A stretch of 64,000 nucleotides of DNA from Anniella stebbinsi (taxonomy: Eukaryota > Chordata > Lepidosauria > Squamata > Anniellidae): NCBI GenBank assembly GCA_029215795.1, contig JARDYH010000006.1:26861501-26925500 (forward strand). Direction: 5' to 3'. The translations under genes and the position numbers were made by a program. Below the pieces are notes generated by a model. The model was not told the origin of the DNA and did not search any database. It saw only the letters and a list, made by a program, of their open reading frames with translations. Numbering within the stretch: position 1 is the first letter of the stretch; the number at the start of each line of letters is the position of its first letter. This document shows positions 57,104 through 64,000 of the stretch, piece by piece.

Positions 57104-57853
57104 TAGGGATGTGCATGGACCTCCGGATTGGATCGGGACCCGAATTGGGTCCTCCGATGTTGTCCTGGATCAGTTCGGACAAAATCAGAGGTCCCTCAGA
57201 TCAGATCGGACCCGATCTTGATCCGAAAATTGGACGTCTGATTTTCGGATCGGCCGCCATTTTTGGTGTTTTCACTATAGGCTTGCATTGGGGGAAAGAA
57301 GCTTTCCCCCAATGAAAGCCTATATGGAAAACATGGTGGTGGGTGGGTGAGTGGGGGCCTAACTCCCCCCTCCCTGTTCCTCCCCCCCACTCGTGCTCCT
57401 TACCTGCCGGGGCCGTCCGCTTCCCTCCGCTGCTCCGATGTACTGAGAAACAGGCTTCATGGCCTGCCTCTCAGTAGTGCGTCAGGAGATGATGTCATCA
57501 CCCAGCATGCTACTGAGAGGCAGGCCGCGAAGCCTGTTTCTTAGTAGATCGGAGCAGTGGAAGGAAGCGGGCACACCAGCAGGTAAGTGGGGCTTTCATC
57601 CTCCTCCCCCCTCGCGCTCCTTACCTGCTGGGGCACCTGCTTCCGTCTGCTGCTCCGATTTACTGAGAAACAGGCTTCGCGACCTAGTTCTCAGTAGAGC
57701 GCCGATCTTATCCGAACCGGATCAGGTCCTTTCGGACGGGTTCATATCAGATCGGACGATCCAGAAGCCGGGATTGGAATCGGATAATTTTATCCGATTT
57801 CGGTCAGATCGGCTCTGGATCGTGGATCGGACCTGATCCGATGCACATCCCTA
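57104..57853. mobile_element. 750-bp hAT-type non-autonomous element
   Basis: The terminal inverted repeat is TAGGGATGTGCAT at both ends, the start of a reptile hAT-type family. Flanking 8-bp duplications agree with this class. The interior holds a palindrome (about 57433-57560) with CTGAGAAACAGGCTTC and its complement AAGCCTGTTTCTTAG, and a further partial copy at 57650-57700. The outer parts are rich in GGATCGG/CCGATCC motifs. ORFs inside are overlapping and without domains, so no transposase is present. Confidence 0.8.
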
Positions 57854-58456
57854 CTGGAGCCCACAAGCCAGTGGCCAAGTAGAAAGAATGAACAGGACTC
57901 TAAAATCAGCCCTAACGAAACTAGCCATTGAGACAGGATTAAAATGGCCACAAGCACTGCCTCTTGCCCTTATGTAAATCAGACGCACCCCCAGGGGTAG
58001 GTCTAAATTGTCACCTTTTGAAACTGTATATGGGAGGCCACCTTGCATCCTGCCTCTGATCGTAGCTGAAAATGTGAATTTAGAGATGGGTTGTCAGGAG
58101 ATACAAGATTATGTAATTGCCCTTCAGTCCATTTTATCCTCCTTGCATAGGTACGTGATACCTTTTCAAAGATTGCCCTTGGACGTACCTGCGCACTCAT
58201 TCAAACCAGGCGATTGGGTCCTAATTCGAACTTGGAAGGACGAGCCCCTTGCTGAGAAATGGAAGGGGCCCCATCAGGTCCTGTTAGTCACAAATTCTGC
58301 AGTCAAAGTAGCTGGCAGGAAAAGGTGGGCCCATTACACTCATGTAAAGAAAGCTCCACCAGTGGTCCAGGCTGACACAGCACCAGAAGAGCAGAAGAGG
58401 TCAGTGAGGAAAGGTGATTAGGACCTAAAGCTGCTGCTCAAGCAAAAGCAAGGGCC

Positions 58457-59200
58457 ATGAACTTGCTATGGTTTCTATGTCACTCGGGGGGAGGGATTTT
58501 GGTGTGGATCTCCCTCGGAGAAGCTCTGAACGAGAACCAGTTTGTGAAACTTACTGTTAACCTCACAAAAATCTAGACCAACAACACCTGTTTGGCCTGC
58601 GGAATGGCTCCTTTGTCACACACACAGGAGGGCTACCTTTTGTGGCCCACCCCATCAACTTGACATCCTTATGAACTGATGAGTTCTTGGAAGAAGATGA
58701 ACCATACTTCAACGCCCCAGGAAGAATGAGACTGATACACACTCCTAAGGGGAGTGTGCACATATCACAGAAGGGGATTGGAAAATTCTTGGGTAAATCT
58801 GAGTGTAACATCACGTGAGAGAGAGATATGGTGGGGTGGGAACCTGCTTTGTGGAAATGTAATGGGTTCTTGAAAGTGAATGGTTATGATTCTATCTGCA
58901 CCTTGCTGATGGAAAAATATGGTAAGATTGTGATAATTAGGAACACCCTTTCCAAAGTCACAGGTAATTAACTTCTCAAAACCTGGTGACTTTGATGGAA
59001 AAACATAGATCAACACACAGGTTGTGGTTGATATGTAGGAAATATGCTTACAAGCGACTCCCAGTAGACTGGAGTGGAAGCTGTTATGTGAGAATGATTG
59101 TCTTTCTGGCTATATACTTCCGTATTATTGCTGGTTGTTGTTTCCAATGTACATCTTCTTTGTCTGCTACCTACAAGACATGCAGGTATGGGAGAGCCAG
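58457..59200 (+). pseudogene. env remnant (surface subunit start)
   Basis: An ATG at 58457 opens a 39-codon frame with a hydrophobic signal-peptide-like start (MNLLWFLCHSG, ILVWISLG) and an NLT glycosylation site. It stops at TAG 58574-58576. The same frame continues with NNTCLACGMAPLSHTQEGY, typical of gamma-type surface proteins. Later pieces (LPVDWSGSCYV near 59056-59090) suggest the end of the surface subunit. No cleavage site, fusion peptide or transmembrane subunit is recognisable before the 3' LTR, so most of env is deleted or decayed. Confidence 0.7.
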
Positions 59201-59241
59201 TTAGAAGTAACACACACAGCCCCTTCAATTAAGGAGAGCCT

Positions 59242-59253
59242 TGAGGTGGGACT
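59242..59253 (+). other. Probable polypurine tract
   Basis: TTGAGGTGGGAC lies directly before the 3' LTR. The GAGGTGGGA run is a weak polypurine tract with a T interruption. Confidence 0.4.
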
Positions 59254-59922
59254 GTTGAAGAAATCTCCAAAACACGTCCATTACATGCATACACACATTC
59301 AGACAGTACACGCATCCTACACATGTCCACTGACACCCCCCATGCACACTCGCACACGCACGCACACACAAGCACACTTGTGTGTGCGTGTCAAAAACGT
59401 CTCAAAAACGCCCCAGAAACAGCTAATACCTCCCTTCCCCCTTCCCGCTGAAGTAACCAGGGAGTCTATAAAAACTAGTCTATTAAGATAACAAAATCAC
59501 AGAGACACGCCAGTTCCTTTGATGTTGTTCTCAGTTTACTTAACTCAGATATAATGTTTTCTTCAGCTGCAGCCATGCATGCAAAGTTCAATGGACCATT
59601 TCCTCCTTCTTCCCCGGCTTGTATTTCGCCGCTCCAAGGGGGGAAAACTCATAGGTAAACGGCTCCAGATGCTAGGGGGCATGCGCAAGGTGGGTGACAC
59701 ATCCGGGTGAGACCAGATGTTGGTGTACCTGGATGATGTCACCTACAGTATGCCCATATAAGGAAACCAGGTTCGCGCTGAAAATCAAACGATCACCTCT
59801 GAATTTCAAATGGCAATGGTGGCTGTCTAATGGTTCCTGGACACGATCCACCAAAACGTGTCCCCTTACCCGGTCTACTCGAGAGTAACTGTATCTGGAA
59901 ATGATGTATTTAGGGCTGTAAA

Positions 59923-59968
59923 CCAATGTGATGAGGGCTGATGACGTGTAACATCTGGAATATAAAAG
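59923..59968 (+). promoter_or_regulatory. 3' LTR promoter module
   Basis: CCAAT (59923-59927), TGACGT (59942-59947) and TATAAAAG (59961-59968) are conserved from the 5' LTR with the same spacing. If active, this copy would transcribe rightward into host sequence. Confidence 0.65.
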
Positions 59969-60044
59969 CATTGTTTGAACCTTGGTGCAGTGTAACGCTG
60001 GAGAGCAGCGATAGTGCCCAGTGGTCACCTATTCTGCGCAGAAT

Positions 60045-60050
60045 AATAAA
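60045..60050 (+). terminator. 3' LTR polyadenylation signal AATAAA
   Basis: It sits in the same place as 40930-40935 and would end provirus transcripts. Confidence 0.75.
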
Positions 60051-60138
60051 TCAGTTTCCAAAGCTTCAGGAGGTCTTTCATCAAGGGTTTCATATCTGGA
60101 CTTTGGTGGACTTGGAAATAGCATAATTTATGCAACAG

Positions 60139-60496
60139 CAGGGTGGCCACTTATGCATTGCCAAAAAGGAGGAAATTCATAACAAAAAAGGAAGACAAAA
60201 GAGGACACAGATTTGCATAAAATTTGCCTACATGAAATTATATTTAAAGATACAAATTTAGGAATAAATAATCTAATTTAAATGGAAACACAATACAGTG
60301 GGGAAGAGTGTGACCTGCTCACCTGAATACCTGAGGTCCAGGTGCTAGCTTTTAAAATCAGCTTGAAGGCCCCAGTTCTCCCTTCTTATAATTCTTTATT
60401 ATCTTTAAACCAGACTTGGACTGGACAACCCTTCAAAGAGAGGGCACCCTCAAATAGAGGGCTTACCTCTGCAAAGTAGGTTACATAGCCACTCTA
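60139..60496. mobile_element. hAT-type element abutting the provirus
   Basis: It starts CAGGGTGGCCACTTATGCAT one base after the LTR end, and its right end contains CATAGCCACTCTA, complementary to the start. The interior resembles 11509-11887. No clear 8-bp TSD is visible, so the left terminus or the junction may have been altered. Confidence 0.55.
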
Positions 60497-61205
60497 CCTA
60501 TGGGATTTGCAAATATGCCAACACAGAGGTGGGAACGGGCTATAAGGAACAGGTTTTTTGAGGGGGAACCCTTACGAAGAGTCAGGGAGAGGGCAGAATT
60601 CTTTATATCCTTCAGGCTCTGCAGGAGGAGGGAGTTTCCCAAATTCATCTGTGGGAGGGGTTATATTTGTGCCCTCATCTTTGTGGTGTGTGGGTGTGTG
60701 TATGGTTCCCCCCTCCATGTTTTACCATCTGTAGGTGACACCGAAGAATAACTCCACATATAAAAAGTCATCAAGATCGTTGCCACAGGGCAGCTGCTGG
60801 TTGATGGCCTTGTGTGTAGTGGGGAGGGACACTGTAGCTGGCAAAGGAATGGGTGCCTGAGTTCTCCTTGCCTGCCTCTCTTGCTCTCCAAGAATCCTTC
60901 CCACAAGACAGTTGTGTGGGTTACCTCATTAGCATTTAATTACTCCCATTTTAGTCACACTGATAGGGAGTGTGAGGCCCTGCTTAATTGGGGTAAGGGG
61001 CAATTTAGCACAGAGATATTTTTTGAGATGACTTTCCCTTTAAAAGCCCTACCATGTTCAGAATCACAGTGGCTAAATGGACATTAAAATGGTCACTGCC
61101 AGCACCATCCTATACCTTTTAAAATCTTTATTTAACTTTAATTGCAACAAATAAAAACACCAACACCACCAATTATTGTTACTATTATTATTAACAAAAA
61201 AGCAT
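60497..61205. other. Unassigned sequence
   Basis: No gene or repeat end was recognised. Confidence 0.5.
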
Positions 61206-61350
61206 ATAATAATAATAATAATAATAATAATTTATTTCTTACCTGCCTCTCCATCTGGATCGAGGCGGGGAACAACAACATGATAAAATACATAAAACTG
61301 ATTAAAACATGACACATATTATTAAAACTGCATAAAAATCCTAATATCCA
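61206..61350 (-). mobile_element. L2-type LINE 3' fragment with (AAT)n tail
   Basis: An AATAATAAT run is followed by TTACCTGCCTCTCCATCTGG and GAGGCGGGGAACAACAACAT, nearly the same as 13091-13200. It is the 3' end of the minus-strand family. Confidence 0.75.
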
Positions 61351-61589
61351 TTCACAATATTTAGTCACAACACAATCTTTATTCCTTCCTGCACAGAAAC
61401 ATGAGTTCATTGGGATTTACTCCCAGATAAATGGGTATAAGATTGCCGCATTCATAAAGTATGAAGACAAGGGTCCCCCCTCCAGATCTCAGGTATTTTA
61501 TCATTATTTTCCTTAAGCAGGCTTGGGGGTGGAGGAACTGCTCCCTCAGTGTGAGTATGGCAAAGTTCTTAACCTGGGTTGGGGAGTAA

Positions 61590-61800
61590 CTTATTATTAT
61601 CTTTATTTATTTCCCACCTTTTGCCCAATGCTGGGCCTCAAGGCGGCATTACAGAATTAAAACATACACAGTTAAAAAGCTATAAATAAGATATATACAA
61701 AAGTTAAAAATAAATTAAATAGGTTCAAATATTAAAGCATTTCAACATTTAAAATACATATTAAAATTTAAAATTAAAAGTTTTAAACCATAGATGGCAG
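61590..61800 (-). mobile_element. LINE 3' fragment
   Basis: TTATCTTTATTTATTTCCCA then TTTTGCCCAATGCTGGGCCT and an AT-rich 3' UTR on the minus strand resemble 5100-5290. It is probably an L2/CR1-type tail. The class is uncertain. Confidence 0.5.
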
Positions 61801-62230
61801 GGATGAAACACCCTTTCAGTGATCCCATTCAAGTAGAATGTCAGGAGCAGAATGATCAATATCCATCTTTCAATGATACTTTATGGTATCTTAAGAAAGA
61901 TGAGAAGGTCAAGATATTGAGGAACCCATGTGCTAAAGTAATTCATTCATTAGGGATGGGCTAGACATACAGATAGGATCACACGAGGTTTATCGTTGCT
62001 TATGTCATATATATACAATAAACAAATAAATCAGAGAGAGATTTAAGGAGATATTGCTGCTAGGGAAGATAGAAAGGCATGTTCTATCAAAGCCTTTGTT
62101 GAAGGTGCGAATGTTATCACCTTTGCACAAGCGCAACAATGGATAGTCCCAGGCCAAATAAGACTGTTCCAATATTTTCAGATAAGACATGTGATCCATG
62201 CACTTCTGAGGAAATACAGTCCAGTTAGGG

Positions 62231-62755
62231 AGGAGCTGCCACCGCAGCAGCGAGGAACGGCCTTTCCCACTCACCTCCATCGCCGCTCCGGTCCTCGCCA
62301 CCAGCGCTGCTTGCAGCGGCCTCCCCCGCCTGGAAACGCAGCATTACTACAAAGTAGGCTATGATCCTGTGAGAGATCTCACGGGATCGTGGCCTACTTT
62401 GTAGTAATGCCACGTTTCCAGGCCTGGGAGGCCGCTGCAAGCGGTGCTGGAGGCAAGGACCGGGGCGGGGAGGCCGCTGCCAGCGAGCAGCTGCTGCTGC
62501 AGCAGTGAGGACCACCCTTCCCCCATCACCGCCCTGGTCCTCACCTCCAGCGCTGCTTGCAGCAGCCTCCCTGGCCTGGAAACGCGGCGTTCCTACAAAG
62601 TAGGCCACGATCCCACGAGATTGTGGCCTATTTTGTAGTAACACCACGTTTCCAGGCTGGGGAGGCTGCTGCAAGCGGCGCTGTCAGCGAGGACCAGGGC
62701 AGTGATGGAGGTGAGTGGGGAAGGCTGTTCCTCGCTGCCGTGGCGGAAGCCCCTC
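62231..62755. mobile_element. GC-rich hierarchical foldback element
   Basis: Two palindromes lie in tandem, 62290-62461 and 62536-62697. Each has arms through GGTCCTC, CTGCTTGCAGC, CCTGGAAACG and CTACAAAGTAGGC. The outer flank 62231-62290 (CGAGGAACGGCCTTTCCCAC) is itself the reverse complement of 62697-62755 with few differences. The whole is GC-rich compared with its surroundings. No ORF is credible, although its symmetry produces long open frames on both strands. Confidence 0.75.
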
Positions 62756-62776
62756 GCTGGCAGTGGCCTCCCCGGC

Positions 62777-62890
62777 GCTGGCGGACCGGGGCAGCGCAGA
62801 CCGGGGTGGTGCTGGCGGCAAGGACTGGGGTGGCAGTGTGGACCAGGGCAGTGCTGGCGGTGAGGACTGGGGTGGCGCTGGTGGTGAAGG
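62777..62890. repeat. GC-rich minisatellite
   Basis: Alternating 18-24 bp units built on GCTGGCGG, AGGACTGGGGTGGC and GACC.GGGCAG repeat about three times, directly after the foldback element. Confidence 0.7.
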
Positions 62891-62970
62891 GAGGAAGGGG
62901 ACTCATGCCCGGGCTGGCCTGGCCCAGCAGGTCCCTGGGTGGCGGATCGAGGGGGGGGCATGCACAGCCC

Positions 62971-63131
62971 TACCGTATTTCTTCGATTCTAAGATGCACT
63001 GATCCCCAATATTATGTGTCTGAAAATGGGGTGTGTCTTAGAATTGACGCAACGCTTTCTTCCTGACAGTGGCCCTAAAATTAAGGTGCGTCTTAGAATC
63101 GATGGTGTCTTAGATTCGGTGAAATACGGTA
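62971..63131. mobile_element. TA-flanked MITE, 161 bp
   Basis: It begins TACCGTATTTCTTCGATTCT and the reverse complement of its end begins TACCGTATTTCACCGAATCT. The outer TA pair agrees with the TA target of Tc1/mariner elements. Inner motifs TCTAAGATGCAC and GGTGCGTCTTAGAAT continue the inverted repeat. It is non-coding. Confidence 0.8.
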
Positions 63132-64000
63132 ATCAACATGAATATTAACTAATGCAATAATATTCATCCCTAACACATATTTTAAAAAACAAAGCAGCAG
63201 CAACTCCTCCCCAAAAAAGCCTTCAAAAATGAATGTGAATAAATACATCTCATTGAGAGAACTTATTTACTTCACTTCAATTGGTTTTAATGTTCTCTTC
63301 CTATCTGAATCATGTGGCATTTTCTACTTTCCTCACCTTCTTACAAATATAGGATAGCCATGGATTTATTTGGGTAGGAGGGAAGATTTTGAAATGTTAG
63401 TCTTCCCTCCCCTGTATGCAAAATGCTGTTGAGTTAAAAACTGGAGCCCTCTTGCCCAACTTGTTTTAATCACAGAGCCGTAGGTGGGTATGATGCAGTT
63501 CCAACTCTCATTAGTTTACAAATGAAAATGAAGCAAGCAAAGTGATCTCCTGAGAAGGCTTGTCCTGTTGATTAAATAACCTAATAATTCAATACTATTC
63601 TCATCAAGGTTAGCCGTTCCCCCCCCCCCCCCTATGTTATTGTTTAGCAGGGCAATGATGCAGCTAGGTAATTTTAGACCCTGAAATTAACAGTCTTATG
63701 CCCCCTCCTTTTAGATGGCCACGTATATTAATCTAGTTGTGAAGCATAGAATTCATATTTCTCTTGCCCCCTCACACACCATTCCATGCTTTACAACAGC
63801 TTCTACATGCAAAGCCTGATATGCTAGAATGTTCGCCAATCCTGATTTAAAAATAAATATATAAAAATTTATCTAAACGTGCAGTTTTGCATTTTAAACT
63901 CCTTTAAATCATAGCACTATCATGACTACTGGAATAAAATGCAGTTTGCTTCTGCTGCCCTCATCACCTGCCACTCTCTTGGTGGTCATTTCCTCCCCCC
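63132..64000. other. Unassigned sequence
   Basis: No gene is visible. A C-run occurs at 63620-63632. Confidence 0.5.

Larger units (their letters stand above)
56598..58421 (+). pseudogene. pol remnant: integrase, split by a hAT-type element
   Basis: Integrase inserts viral DNA into the host genome. The HHCC zinc domain is visible (HQSTH then CPTCQK). The core keeps the first Asp (LQIDFAKL), has a TGA where a Trp is expected after DQLTG, and keeps the second Asp (EPDQGSHF). The core is cut at 57103 by an insertion and resumes at 57862 with [10 protein letters not shown], holding the catalytic Glu. A stop near 57974 precedes the C-terminal domain (SPFETVYGRPP, PGDWVLIRTWK, KWKGPHQVLL, THVKK), which stays open to 58421. 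There are also frame changes around 56920. Confidence 0.88.
40148..60137 (+). mobile_element. Endogenous retrovirus, gammaretrovirus-like, heavily interrupted
   Basis: The provirus runs from the 5' LTR (40148-41022) to the 3' LTR (59254-60137) in plus orientation. In order it holds a primer-binding site, leader, gag, protease, a reverse transcriptase lacking its core, RNase H, integrase and the beginning of env. Capsid, RNase H and integrase motifs point to class I (gamma-like) retroviruses. About 12.0 kb of its length is later insertions: L1-2 carrying L1-3, and a hAT-type element. Every gene carries stops, frameshifts or deletions. LTR divergence of about 4% over the last 256 bp shows it is an old copy. 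No flanking TSD could be found. Confidence 0.93.
59254..60137 (+). repeat. 3' LTR (884 bp)
   Basis: It starts TGTTG and ends CAACA, like the 5' LTR. The last 256 bp differ at about ten positions, mostly transitions. It carries 39 bp (59725-59763) missing from the 5' LTR and lacks a short segment that the 5' copy has near 40358. Confidence 0.95.

Noticed and set aside
57196..57836. ORFs inside the hAT-type element as a transposase
   Set aside because: The frames are short, overlap on both strands and follow internal GGATCGG repeats and palindromes. No transposase or zinc-finger motif is present.
62225..63066. Several long open frames on both strands with Ala/Gly/Arg-rich products
   Set aside because: They arise from a GC-rich palindromic element and a minisatellite. 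The same peptide motifs recur because the DNA is repeated and inverted.

Overview
The window looks like repeat-rich, intergenic or intronic DNA of a squamate reptile. The case rests on repeat content: several full-length AT-rich L1 elements of a non-mammalian type, L2- and CR1-type LINE fragments, two kinds of tRNA-derived SINE, many short foldback hAT-type elements and a class I (gammaretrovirus-like) endogenous retrovirus. I found no host protein-coding gene, tRNA gene, rRNA gene or CRISPR array that I can support. Nearly every long open frame belongs to a mobile element. One 127-codon minus-strand ORF (527-910) is kept only as a weak exon candidate.

Layout: 1-14,800 is background sequence with small repeats: foldback elements at 3959-4049, 5391-5527, 6183-6502, 7998-8352 and 11509-11887, and L2 fragments at 5531-6085, 10445-10775 and 13128-14290. 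A complete L1 (called L1-1 here) lies at 14819-20446 between 16-bp target-site duplications (TSDs). From 20,463 to 40,147 the sequence is mostly unassigned, with short DNA transposons, SINEs, a CR1 tail and microsatellites.

The centre of interest is a nested stack at 40148-60137. A provirus with paired LTRs (40148-41022 and 59254-60137) carries decayed gag, pol and env. Its RNase H region was split by a full-length L1 (L1-2, 44855-56127, 13-bp TSD). The ORF2 of L1-2 was then split by a second full-length L1 (L1-3, 49087-54708, 16-bp TSD). L1-3 belongs to the same subfamily as L1-1, about 34 kb upstream. Independently, a 750-bp hAT-like element (57104-57853) split the integrase region. The order of events is therefore provirus, then L1-2, then L1-3, with the hAT insertion also after the provirus. 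All four lie in one another without losing the host sites.

The most unusual signal is a 577-bp tract (17833-18409 against 52093-52669) in which L1-1 and L1-3 differ at one site, whereas flanking sequence differs by about 5-7%. The tract includes a shared one-base frameshift in the reverse transcriptase. This fits gene conversion between two L1 copies, though an assembly artefact must be excluded. The right end of the window (62231-63131) holds a hierarchical GC-rich palindrome, a short GC minisatellite and a TA-flanked MITE.

All alignments and counts were made by eye. Family names are by recognition of motifs, not database search.
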